Shown: positions 44,541-52,980 of the stretch, in pieces
Layout of the letters: every line of letters starts with the position of its first letter
How positions within the stretch are numbered: the first letter of the stretch is position 1
Source of the DNA: JACKAQ01 sp965227145
GTDB lineage: Bacteria; Calditrichota; Calditrichia; RBG-13-44-9; J075
Direction of reading: 5' to 3'
Assembly (NCBI GenBank): GCA_965227145.1
Contig: OZ245730.1
Span: 620,001 to 684,000 of the forward strand
Length of the DNA: 64,000 bases
Notes under the pieces: model-generated
Told to the model about the DNA's origin: nothing
What the model saw: only the letters and a program-made list of their open reading frames with translations
Database searches by the model: none
Program-made: the position numbers and the translations under genes

Positions 44541-45689
44541 ATGAAATTAACCGAAACACTCTCCATATTTGCGGTTTGCGCACCGGGCATCGAACCGGTT
44601 TTGGAACGCGAACTGCGGCAATTATTTGCCGAATCGCCGGTTTTGGCGAGCATTAAAAAAGAAGAAGGCGGCATCAGCTTCCGGGGCAATTTTGCTGATG
44701 TGCAACTGGCGAATCTCTGGCTGCGCACTGCCAGCCGTGTGTTGATTCGCGTTGCCAGTTTCGTCGCCGGCGGCTTCGACCAGTTTCGTCAGAAATTCGG
44801 TTTGGTGCCGTGGGAACGCTATGTGCTGCCGGAAATTCCGCTGCAATTTCGCATCAGCTCGTACAAATCGCAGCTCTATCACACCGAGGCGATTGCCGAA
44901 CGGGCGCAGGAATCCATCGAAAAACGCACCGGCGTGCCGGTGTTGCGTTTTCATGGCAGCGACGAAGATGCGGAAACGCCCCAACGCATTATCATTCGCT
45001 TTTTCAAAGATCGTTGCACAGTCAGTCTGGACAGCTCCGGCGATAATTTATACCGGCGCGGCTACCGGCTGGCGGTCGCCAAAGCGCCGTTGCGGGAAAC
45101 CTTTGCGGCGGCGATGCTGTTGGCATCCGGTTGGGACGGGCAATCGCCATTTCTCGATCCGTTTTGCGGCTCCGGCGCCATTCCCATCGAAGCGGGGCTG
45201 ATTGCCGGAAACATCGCACCGGGTATTTTTCGCAAATTCTCGTTTGAAAACTGGGAAACATTTGTGGACGACGATTGGCAGCAAATCCGTAGTGCCGCGG
45301 AAACATTGCGCCGGGAAATTGTTGCGCCGATAGCCGGTGCGGATCGCGATGCCGGCGCCGTCCAATATTCGATCGAAAACGCCGAACGTGCCGGATTAGC
45401 GGATGCGGTCACATTTTCCTGCCGCGCTGTCACCGACAACAAACGATTTGGCGATTCGAACGGCTGGATCGTCACCAATCCGCCGTATGGCACGCGCATC
45501 CGCCACAACCGCGATTTGCGCAACCTGTTCGCCGCGTTCGGGAATCTCTGCCGGGAAAGTTTCCCCGGCTGGCGCTGCGGTTTTTTGTGCACGGAAGAAG
45601 AACTGGTTCGCCAAACCCGGCTAAAAATGGAATCGAAACTGGCATTCGGCAACGGCGGTATTTCGGTAGCGTTTTTTGTGACCAAATGA
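44541..45689 (+). CDS. THUMP-domain class I SAM-dependent RNA methyltransferase (RlmL N-terminal type)
   Basis: The 382-residue protein has an N-terminal ferredoxin-like/THUMP module (FAVCAPGIEPVLERELRQL, up to about residue 160) and a Rossmann methyltransferase (FLDPFCGSGAIPIEAGLIA with motif I, IAGADRD, and TNPPYGTRI, the NPPY motif of N-methylation on guanine or adenine). It resembles the RlmL N-terminal half (23S rRNA m2G2445). The ATG at 44541 is used; a GTG at 44535 is also in frame. Confidence 0.88.
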   Translation: MKLTETLSIFAVCAPGIEPVLERELRQLFAESPVLASIKKEEGGISFRGNFADVQLANLWLRTASRVLIRVASFVAGGFDQFRQKFGLVPWERYVLPEIPLQFRISSYKSQLYHTEAIAERAQESIEKRTGVPVLRFHGSDEDAETPQRIIIRFFKDRCTVSLDSSGDNLYRRGYRLAVAKAPLRETFAAAMLLASGWDGQSPFLDPFCGSGAIPIEAGLIAGNIAPGIFRKFSFENWETFVDDDWQQIRSAAETLRREIVAPIAGADRDAGAVQYSIENAERAGLADAVTFSCRAVTDNKRFGDSNGWIVTNPPYGTRIRHNRDLRNLFAAFGNLCRESFPGWRCGFLCTEEELVRQTRLKMESKLAFGNGGISVAFFVTK

Positions 45690-45755
45690 TGCGTGATCGC
45701 TAAACGTTTATTCATCAGATGAGAATTGCATTTATCACCGGAAAATGCTTAACTT

Positions 45756-45799
45756 GGAAACAAGGATAGCGCCCCGTCCAAAGGTCTATCCTTGTTTCC
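45756..45799. other. Hairpin 1 of an unexplained intergenic structure
   Basis: GGAAACAAGGATAG (45756-45769) and CTATCCTTGTTTCC (45786-45799) make a perfect 14-bp stem with a 16-nt loop. No T-run follows on either strand. Confidence 0.9.
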
Positions 45800-45805
45800 T
45801 AATGC

Positions 45806-45851
45806 CAAACTGCCGGCGATTTGATTACCCATCAGGTTAGCCGGCAGTTTG
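45806..45851. other. Hairpin 2 of an unexplained intergenic structure
   Basis: CAAACTGCCGGC (45806-45817) and GCCGGCAGTTTG (45840-45851) form a perfect 12-bp stem with a 22-nt loop. It is 6 nt from hairpin 1. Confidence 0.9.
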
Positions 45852-45853
45852 CT

Positions 45854-45874
45854 TTAAGATGTGTTGCACATCAT
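45854..45874 (-). CDS. Six-codon ORF with perfect Shine-Dalgarno (possible leader peptide)
   Basis: On the minus strand AAGGAGGTGAAAAC is followed at normal spacing by ATG, giving MMCNTS and a stop. The ORF overlaps a small hairpin (GATGTG-TTG-CACATC, 45858-45872) and precedes hairpins 2 and 1. It lies 41 nt after the stop of the sorting-domain protein gene. It may be a leader peptide or the remnant of a longer gene; translation is not proven. Confidence 0.4.
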   Translation of the reverse strand: MMCNTS

Positions 45875-45915
45875 GTTTTCACCTCCTTAAGTTGTTTTAA
45901 AACAGTATGTTAAAA

Positions 45916-46791
45916 CTACTTCACCAGTAACATTTTCTGGTTAATGGCTTTTGACGGTGTTCTTAGCTGATACAGGTATGTGCCGCTGGACAGGTTTTGG
46001 GCGTTAAATTGAATTTGATAGCTCCCCGGTGTTTGTACTTCGTTCACCAGAACTGCCGCTTCCCTGCCCAACAGGTCATAAATAATCAGTTCCACTTTTT
46101 CGGTTGTGTTGAGTTGATATTGGATGGTAGTTGACGGATTAAATGGGTTTGGGGAGTTTTGATGTAAAACAAAATCTGGTGGTAAAGCTATTTCAAGTTT
46201 GTTAATTGAGGTGACATCTCCCCATCGAACATTATTAATTATTGCTCCTTTAACAAGCCTGTCATAAGGCTGTAAATCTGCTTCTTGCAAAACTAAACCA
46301 AAATCCATCGCTAAATGATATGAATGGCTCCATAAACTATCAGGATCTCCTATTCCCTTTAAATAATAATCAAAACGCTTTACGGTAACGAGCTGACCGA
46401 AGATAAAATCCTGATAAATCTCCCCTATAGTTCCTGAAATTCGGTATCCTTGTCCGTTCGAATCAATTTCAGCATAAACTGTAAATGTGGTTCCGGAATC
46501 TGCATCGAGCCGAAACCACTTATGATTATCTGGGCGAAAGAAAACCTCGAAACTAGTTGTATCGACAATAACTGGACCAAACATGGTGGTTTCCAAGTAG
46601 TATTTACCGTCTGCACTCAAAGAATCTGAAGTAATAATATTTTGCTCAGGTGGCGCGTCCCAACGCCAATACTCCCAAATATCCCCTTCATGGTGGGGAA
46701 AAAAGTCAAGCGGATCAACGATTTGAGCATTGGCAAAAAAACACCATTGGCTCATACACAAAAAAAGCAGAAATGCGTATTTGTTAAACAT
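45916..46791 (-). CDS. Secreted protein with C-terminal sorting domain
   Basis: The 291-residue protein has a signal peptide (MFNKYAFLLFLCMSQWCFFANAQ), an unrecognised middle with DFFPHHEGDIWEYW, and a sorting domain from about residue 210 (LHQNSPNPFNPSTTIQYQL, VELIIYDLLGREAAVLV, ending QKMLLVK). The middle resembles the many small beta-rich FCB surface proteins of no known role. It is the only gene on the minus strand in this part and is followed by the hairpin/hexapeptide structure. Confidence 0.83.
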   Translation of the reverse strand: MFNKYAFLLFLCMSQWCFFANAQIVDPLDFFPHHEGDIWEYWRWDAPPEQNIITSDSLSADGKYYLETTMFGPVIVDTTSFEVFFRPDNHKWFRLDADSGTTFTVYAEIDSNGQGYRISGTIGEIYQDFIFGQLVTVKRFDYYLKGIGDPDSLWSHSYHLAMDFGLVLQEADLQPYDRLVKGAIINNVRWGDVTSINKLEIALPPDFVLHQNSPNPFNPSTTIQYQLNTTEKVELIIYDLLGREAAVLVNEVQTPGSYQIQFNAQNLSSGTYLYQLRTPSKAINQKMLLVK

Positions 46792-47303
46792 TGTTTTGTT
46801 TCTCCTGATAACTATTGTTTACTATTCGCTCGCCAAAAAGGTTAAGTTTGTAAATAGCAAATATTAGATAAATCCCCAGACAGGGTATTCACCGTTTTAG
46901 TTACACTTAACAACTCAATATATAAAATTTTATAATGCGGAAAGCAGGGACACTTTTTCTAAACGCCCTCCTGAAAGTTTTCCTTAGAAACCTTGTGAAC
47001 AAATTATCAGGGGGGGCGAGTTTGTCAAGTATTATTTTTTATTTACTCGGATATCTGTATTTTGTTCAGAAATATGGGTGCTAATATCCACATTAAACAA
47101 AGGAGGTATGACCAGTTGCATTGTTATTAACTGCATATTCCATCATTCTATATTTTACCCCGGAAAATTCTTGAAATTCCGCACAGGCTGTGCTAACTTA
47201 TTTTTTAAAATGCGACATTTGGGGTTAACTGATTGGGCAATCAGTCCGGGCGAATGTGCGCGATGCATCTTTCGCAACCGAGAACCACGTTATGGAGCAT
47301 TGA
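46792..47303. other. 512-bp intergenic region
   Basis: AT-rich, with a run of seven Gs near 47010-47016. AAAGGAGGT at 47099-47107 abuts an ATG too closely to be its ribosome site. An ORF from 47078 overlaps the DUF4062 gene out of frame and has no family resemblance, so I do not call it. The real gene's ATG is at 47304 with GGAG upstream. Confidence 0.6.
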
Positions 47304-48905
47304 ATGAAAGTGTTTATCAGTTCGACCTACGAAGATTTAGCCGAATACCGCATAGCCGTGCGCGATTTTCTAAAATCCCTCGAACACGAGCCGCTGATGC
47401 TGCCCTCACCGGTTGATGACGACATTCCCGATTACAAAAAACTGATCGACGAAACCGAAGTATTTATTGGCATTTACGCCCATCGCTACGGCATTTTGCC
47501 AAAGGGCGATGAGCAATCGCTGATCGAGCAGGAATACCGTTACGCTGTTCAAAAAGGGAAAGATATTCTTTGTTACATCGTTGATCCGGATGCCGAGTGG
47601 CCGGAAAAATGGAAAGAGGACGACTTTATCAAACGCACCCGATTGGAGGCGTTTTTGGAGAATTTGCGGAAAGATCACCCGGTTGCCAATTTCCGCCAGC
47701 CGCAGGATATTTTGCGGCATTCCCGCCCGTTTCTCGATCAATTCAGCGATATTTACGACCGGCTGAAACATCTGCACAACTGGTCGATCAAGTTGCCGGA
47801 AACCCAAAAGCTGGCCAAAATTGCCGAACTTGCCAAACAGTTCCAGTCGCAAACGCTGAACGGACATGCCTTTCAATTGGCCAGTTTGCTGATTTCACGC
47901 GATTTTTTGATCAACAAAAACGATCCCGCTTATCCACTGATTGACGAGGTGGAAAAGCTGCTCAAAAACGAATTGAGCGCGGTGGCCTTCGCAGAAAACG
48001 CGCCGTCCGGTTATTCGATTGAACAGGTGATCAGCAGCAACGGCATCCCGAAAGTGGCGATATTTGCGGTGCCCGCGCTGGTTGTCGGGTTGCTGTTGGG
48101 CGCATTTTTCTTCTCCGGACCGAACACTGCATCAGCACCGGAAAAAGCAAAACCGGTGATGACGCTGGCAGTAAATGACTCTGCCGAAACGGCAACAACT
48201 GTCGCCGAACAAAAAACGGAAGTACAGCCGGAAACGGAAAAAACCGCACCAAAACCCGCCGAAACGGCCCAAAAACAGCCGGAAAAACAGGAATCATCAT
48301 CGGAAACGGAATCCGTGAAAACGACGCCGGTAACGACACCGGCAATCGCGGAAACCCAGCCGGCGAAAACTGAACCGGAAAAATCTACCCCCGAAACCGC
48401 GTCGCAACGCAGCGAAACTGCCCAAAAAACTGCGGAAGAACAGCCGCAACTCATCGCTCCGGCGACGGAAAATACCCGCCAATCACAACCGGTTGCGCAA
48501 TCGACACCGCAACAACCTGAATCGCAACCGGAAAGTCAGCCAGTTGTCGACAACCGTCCCGGTGCGCGGATTATCCAGCCGGAAAATTTGGTGGTTTGCG
48601 CCGATGTCAATCGCGATACGCGCATGCCGGAAGGCGTTGCCGATACGCTGAGCGCCGGCACCATCTGGATGTGGGCACGCCTCACCACCGATCGGGCGGA
48701 CAGCATTCGCGCCGAGTGGTTTCTGGATGGCGAGCGGCTCGGGAGCAAATCCGCAAATATTCCGGTGGCGAGTCCCGGCTATCGCATCTATTTTTCGCGA
48801 TATATCGAAGAAAACCGCAGCGGTGCCGGACGGCTGGTGCTGTTTAACGGCAACAACGAGCAAATCGGAGAGCGCAATTTCTGGATTGCATCCGCCGGAA
48901 ATTGA
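47304..48905 (+). CDS. DUF4062 - transmembrane - DUF2914 fusion protein
   Basis: In this 533-residue protein the N-terminal DUF4062 (MKVFISSTYEDLAEYRIAVRDFL, then DETEVFIGIYAHRYG, ~1-95) is a TIR-like fold common at the head of STAND-type signalling and defence proteins. A helical region follows to ~245, then one transmembrane helix (~250-271), a low-complexity linker rich in Glu, Pro, Thr, Ala and Gln (~273-425) and a C-terminal DUF2914 domain (~429-531, MWARLTTDRADSIRAEWFLDG). The DUF4062 part should be cytoplasmic and DUF2914 periplasmic, an unusual sensor-like layout. GGAG precedes the ATG. Function unknown. Confidence 0.8.
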   Translation: MKVFISSTYEDLAEYRIAVRDFLKSLEHEPLMLPSPVDDDIPDYKKLIDETEVFIGIYAHRYGILPKGDEQSLIEQEYRYAVQKGKDILCYIVDPDAEWPEKWKEDDFIKRTRLEAFLENLRKDHPVANFRQPQDILRHSRPFLDQFSDIYDRLKHLHNWSIKLPETQKLAKIAELAKQFQSQTLNGHAFQLASLLISRDFLINKNDPAYPLIDEVEKLLKNELSAVAFAENAPSGYSIEQVISSNGIPKVAIFAVPALVVGLLLGAFFFSGPNTASAPEKAKPVMTLAVNDSAETATTVAEQKTEVQPETEKTAPKPAETAQKQPEKQESSSETESVKTTPVTTPAIAETQPAKTEPEKSTPETASQRSETAQKTAEEQPQLIAPATENTRQSQPVAQSTPQQPESQPESQPVVDNRPGARIIQPENLVVCADVNRDTRMPEGVADTLSAGTIWMWARLTTDRADSIRAEWFLDGERLGSKSANIPVASPGYRIYFSRYIEENRSGAGRLVLFNGNNEQIGERNFWIASAGN

Positions 48906-49043
48906 CCCTTTTTCCCGCCGACATCATCGAATCCGTGATAATCCATCGCTTTTTTATCGCTTTGCGATATAGCACAGGCATTTTGTATATTGTCCATCTT
49001 GCAACTTTTGCAGAATGGCTTATACTTTTGGAGAATGACGAAA

Positions 49044-50855
49044 ATGGCAGAACCAAATAAATCCCGCCGAAAGGCAATTGAAGAAGATTCCGTTTCCGGA
49101 AAAATTTATGATCGCCGGTTGCTGAAGCGTTTGCTGAAATATGGCAAACCGTATTGGGCGATGATTGTGCTGGCTGTCGCGATGATTATTGTTGCGGCCG
49201 GAATGGAAACGCTCGGTCCCTTCCTCACCCAAAAAGCGGTGGACGAATATATTATTCCCGGTCATAACGATGGATTGTTGAGCATCGTGCTGCTGTATAT
49301 TGGCGTGCTGTTCAGCATTTTTGTTATCCGCTATTTCCAGATTTTGCTCACCCAATATGTCGGGCAAAAAATTATTTACGATCTGCGAAACGAGATTTTT
49401 ACCCATTTGCAGCATCTGCATCAGCAGTATTTTGACCGCAATCCGGTCGGGCGGCTGATGACCCGCGTGACCTCCGATGTGGAAGCGCTAAACCAAATGT
49501 TTACACAAGGTTTGGTGATGATTTTTGGCGATATTTTTCTGATCATCGGCATCGTGATTATGATGGTTTCCATCGATGTGGAGCTGGCGTTGTGGACTTT
49601 TTCGATCATTCCGCTGCTCTTTTTTGCTTCATTTCTGTTCCGGAAAAAAGTGCGCAGCACCTACGGGCAAATCCGCTTTTTTATCGCGCGGATCAATTCG
49701 TTTTTGCAGGAGCGGATTTCCGGGATGGAAATTGTGCAATTGTTCAATCGCGAAAAAGAAGATTACCGGCGATTTGAAAAGATTAATTGGGATCACACCG
49801 ATGCGTTTATCAAAACCATATTTTATTATGCGCTGTTTTATCCGGCAGTCGAATTGATCAGCGCGACTGCGCTGGCGATGATCATTTTTCGCGGCGGATG
49901 GCTGATCGAGGAAAATGTTGTCACGCTCGGCGTGCTGATCGCGTTCATCCAATATGCGCGAATGTTTTTCCGCCCGATCAGCGATTTATCCGACAAATAC
50001 AATATTTTGCAGGGCGCGCTGGCGTCGTCGGAACGGATTTTCAAATTGCTGGATACTGATCCAAAAATTCAATCGCCGCAAAACGGGCATCGCGAATCGC
50101 AACTGCGCGGCACAATTACACTCGAAAATGTGGAATTTGCGTATGACAAAGAGCCGGTGCTGCACGATATTAATTTGAGCATTCCGATGGGCAAACGATA
50201 CGCGCTGGTGGGTCACACCGGCTCCGGCAAAACCACGATGATCCGGTTGATCGGGCGGTTTTACGATGTCCAAAAAGGCAAAATTTTGATGGATGGCGTG
50301 GACGTTCGCGAATGGGATTTGCAATCCTTGCGTCGCCGGATGGCTATTGTGCTGCAGGATGTGTTTCTGTTTTCCGGCACCATTTTGGATAATATTCGCA
50401 TGGGAAGTAACAATATTGCTGAAGATAAAGTGATCGAAGCGGCAAAGCGCGTAAACGCGCACGAATTTATCAGCAAATTGCCGGAAGGCTATCATTCGCG
50501 GGTGAAAGAGCGCGGCAGTAACCTGTCCGTCGGGCAAAAGCAGCTGATCAGCCTCGCGCGGGCGCTGGTGATCGATCCGGATATTTTGTTGCTGGACGAA
50601 GCCACCGCCAACATCGACAGCGAATCCGAAGCGCTCATTCAGCAGGCGCTGGAAGTGGTGATGAGCAATCGCACCGCCATTGTTATCGCGCACCGCCTTT
50701 CCACCATCCAGCACATGGACCAGATTGTGGTGATGCACAAAGGGCGCATCCGCGAAACCGGCACCCATCAGGAATTGCTGAAAGCGCGTGGTTTGTATTA
50801 CAAATTGTATCAATTGCAGTATCAGGAGCGCGGGAAAAGTATCCGGGTGGCGTAG
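49044..50855 (+). CDS. ABC exporter with fused permease and ATPase (MsbA/LmrA type)
   Basis: The 603-residue half-transporter has a six-helix membrane domain (about residues 30-315) and an ATPase domain with Walker A GHTGSGKTTM (near 390), signature LSVGQKQ, Walker B ILLLDEATA and the H-loop AHRLS. It should work as a homodimer or with a partner to export a lipid, peptide or drug. I place the start at ATG 49044 because GGAGAA lies at proper distance; the ATG at 49035 is too close to it. Substrate unknown. Confidence 0.9.
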   Translation: MAEPNKSRRKAIEEDSVSGKIYDRRLLKRLLKYGKPYWAMIVLAVAMIIVAAGMETLGPFLTQKAVDEYIIPGHNDGLLSIVLLYIGVLFSIFVIRYFQILLTQYVGQKIIYDLRNEIFTHLQHLHQQYFDRNPVGRLMTRVTSDVEALNQMFTQGLVMIFGDIFLIIGIVIMMVSIDVELALWTFSIIPLLFFASFLFRKKVRSTYGQIRFFIARINSFLQERISGMEIVQLFNREKEDYRRFEKINWDHTDAFIKTIFYYALFYPAVELISATALAMIIFRGGWLIEENVVTLGVLIAFIQYARMFFRPISDLSDKYNILQGALASSERIFKLLDTDPKIQSPQNGHRESQLRGTITLENVEFAYDKEPVLHDINLSIPMGKRYALVGHTGSGKTTMIRLIGRFYDVQKGKILMDGVDVREWDLQSLRRRMAIVLQDVFLFSGTILDNIRMGSNNIAEDKVIEAAKRVNAHEFISKLPEGYHSRVKERGSNLSVGQKQLISLARALVIDPDILLLDEATANIDSESEALIQQALEVVMSNRTAIVIAHRLSTIQHMDQIVVMHKGRIRETGTHQELLKARGLYYKLYQLQYQERGKSIRVA

Positions 50856-50864
50856 GTTCAAAAA

Positions 50865-50960
50865 AAAAGTGCCGCAAAGTTCGCAAAGGATTTGAAAGAA
50901 AATTATGTTGTTTTTGAGGGTTTACCTCTGTGATACTCTGTGGCTCCGTGGCAAATCGTT
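50865..50960 (+). repeat. GCCGCAAAGTTCGCAAAGG...CTCTGTGGCTCCGTGGC repeat
   Basis: A GTGCCGCAAAGTTCGCAAAG stretch (50869-50888) and a complementary-style CTCTGTGGCTCCGTGGC stretch (50937-50953) form a dispersed repeat pair in the gap before the PhzF-like gene. Similar fragments lie near 15051, 34445 and 62647. Such elements are known from many bacterial genomes. Confidence 0.6.
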
Positions 50961-50984
50961 ATTAATTTAAAGGGAGTGGAGATA

Positions 50985-51869
50985 ATGGCAAATCTCAAAT
51001 TTTACATCGTTGATGTGTTTGCCGAGGGCAAATACGAGGGTAACCAGCTTGCCGTGGTTCGCGGCGGCAGCCATCTGCCCGACGAAACACTTCAGAAAAT
51101 TGCCCGCGAAATGCATTTTTCGGAAACCACCTTTATTATCGATGAACAGCCGGCAGCGAACGGCGGATTCCCGGTGCGGATTTTTACGCCGGAGGAGGAA
51201 ATCCCATTTGCCGGACACCCCACTTTGGGCACGGCATTTATCATCCGTGAGAAAATTTTGCGACAGCCGGCCGATAAAATTTTGCTGAATTTGAAAGCCG
51301 GGCAAATTCCGGTGGATTTTCCCGAAAACGGCAGCGACGTGGTTTGGATGACCCAATTGCCGCCGGTTTTCGGCGAATTTCACGATGCGCTGGACATCGC
51401 CAAAATGCTCACGTTGCCGAACGAAGCCATCGATTCCCGCTTTCCCTGCCAGACCGTTTCCACCGGAACACCGTTTATTATCGCGCCGGTAAAATCGCTG
51501 GATGCGGTAAAAATGGCGCAGCTAAACCGCAGTTTTTATTTCGATTACATAAAAAATAGTAAAGCCAAATCCATCCTGTTTTTTGCGCCGGAAACGTATC
51601 ACGAATCGAACCAACTGAACGCGCGGATGTTCGCGGATTTTTACGGTGTGCCGGAAGATCCGGCAACCGGCAGCGCCAACGGCTGTCTCGCCGGCTGGCT
51701 GGTAAAATACCGCTTTTTCGACAGCGAAATTATCGATGTCCGGGTGGAGCAGGGCTGCGAAATCCATCGCCCGTCGCTGCTGTATTTGAAAGCCGATTTG
51801 GCGCCTGCCGGAATAAATGTGCACGTCGGCGGAAAAGTGGTTCCGGTTGCGGAAGGTGTGCTGGTTTAA
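50985..51869 (+). CDS. PhzF family isomerase/epimerase
   Basis: The 294-residue protein has the PhzF N-terminus FYIVDVFAEGKYEGNQLAVV, the catalytic Glu in MHFSETTFI, GHPTLGTAF and the C-terminal DPATGSANG. PhzF of phenazine synthesis isomerises dihydro-3-hydroxyanthranilate; most relatives have unknown substrates. No phenazine genes are nearby. ATG 50985 is used because GGGAGTGGAGATA lies upstream. Confidence 0.9.
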   Translation: MANLKFYIVDVFAEGKYEGNQLAVVRGGSHLPDETLQKIAREMHFSETTFIIDEQPAANGGFPVRIFTPEEEIPFAGHPTLGTAFIIREKILRQPADKILLNLKAGQIPVDFPENGSDVVWMTQLPPVFGEFHDALDIAKMLTLPNEAIDSRFPCQTVSTGTPFIIAPVKSLDAVKMAQLNRSFYFDYIKNSKAKSILFFAPETYHESNQLNARMFADFYGVPEDPATGSANGCLAGWLVKYRFFDSEIIDVRVEQGCEIHRPSLLYLKADLAPAGINVHVGGKVVPVAEGVLV

Positions 51870-51962
51870 CATCTTTTGCCCATTCCTGAAAATTCGTGGC
51901 AAAAAGCCCATCCGAAAACGGAAATCGATTTACAATCCCCCAATATTTTGCTATTTTTTCAG

Positions 51963-52964
51963 ATGCTGAATTTGCTGAAAATCCGTTGCTCAATTGGCGT
52001 TGCGTTGGCGTTGTGCGCGATGATTTTACCGGCGTGCGTGCCGGATGCGCCGCGACTCAACCCGTTCGATCCCGGTTCGGGCAGCGAAGCTACCGCCATT
52101 TCCGGTCGCGTGTTCACCTATTACGAACCGCGCCAACCGCTGGCTGGCGTTTTGTTACGTCTGCAACCATTGAACATCGCCGCCGTAACAGATGCAGCGG
52201 GTAATTTCAGCTTTGCCAACGTTCCGGCGGGTGATTACCAGCTTATCGCCAGCGGCGAAAATTGGTCTGCCGATACCACGTCGGTGAGCGTTTCCGCCCA
52301 AAATTTGCAACAGGAACGCACCTTTTTTCTGAATGCGCTGCCGCGTGTGTCGCGATACCGTTTTTTCAGCGAACACATCGACCGGATTTTTCCGGGCGAA
52401 CAATACATTGCGCGGCTGTCCGTGATTGCGGAAGATCCCGACGGTCCCGGCGACATTCGCGAGCTGCATCTGGAAATTCCCGAACTCAGTTTCGCCCGTC
52501 AACTGGCGCCAACCGCGCGGGCCGATTCGTTTACGCTGACCATCGAAGACATCGAATTGCCGGAAAATAACTTGTTTTTGCTCACGGAATACGAATGCAA
52601 CATCATCCTTTTTGACGATCCCGGCGCGCAGGTCAGCGACGGGCCGTTCCGGCTTTCGCGGATCATCGAACAAAAGCCGTTGCCACATTCACCGGCGCGA
52701 TTCGACACAACTGGCGCTCGTCCGTTGTTCCAGTGGCAACGATTTCTGGTGCCGTACCAGTTTTCCTATCAGGTTGATATTTATAATCTTATCGCCGGAA
52801 TTCCGGTGCTTGTCGGGCAGCAAACACTGGCAGATCCGTTTACGTCGCAGTGGCAATCGGTCGATTCGCTGGCGGACGGGCAATATTACTGGACGCTCGG
52901 CGTTCGCGATTTGCTCGGCAATTTCAGTCGCTCCGAGGAGCAATATTTTTTGATCCGACAGTGA
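51963..52964 (+). CDS. Lipoprotein with carboxypeptidase-regulatory-like domain
   Basis: The 333-residue protein has a lipoprotein signal (LALCAMILPAC, Cys about residue 22), a SusD/TonB-like CarboxypepD_reg-type beta domain (GRVFTYYEPRQPLAGVLLRLQ ... DAAGNFSFANVPAGDYQL, ~42-105) and unrecognised beta-rich C-terminal sequence ending WTLGVRDLLGNFS. It should be anchored in a membrane facing the periplasm or the surface. The ATG at 51963 is chosen because the lipobox then has the right distance from the start. It is followed 16 nt later by the sigma-54 activator gene. Confidence 0.75.
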   Translation: MLNLLKIRCSIGVALALCAMILPACVPDAPRLNPFDPGSGSEATAISGRVFTYYEPRQPLAGVLLRLQPLNIAAVTDAAGNFSFANVPAGDYQLIASGENWSADTTSVSVSAQNLQQERTFFLNALPRVSRYRFFSEHIDRIFPGEQYIARLSVIAEDPDGPGDIRELHLEIPELSFARQLAPTARADSFTLTIEDIELPENNLFLLTEYECNIILFDDPGAQVSDGPFRLSRIIEQKPLPHSPARFDTTGARPLFQWQRFLVPYQFSYQVDIYNLIAGIPVLVGQQTLADPFTSQWQSVDSLADGQYYWTLGVRDLLGNFSRSEEQYFLIRQ

Positions 52965-52980
52965 AATTTCACAATCAAAA

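Noticed and set aside
47078..47416. Plus-strand ORF overlapping the DUF4062 gene
   Set aside because: Overlaps a well-supported gene out of frame; its apparent AGGAGG site abuts its ATG too closely; no family resemblance.
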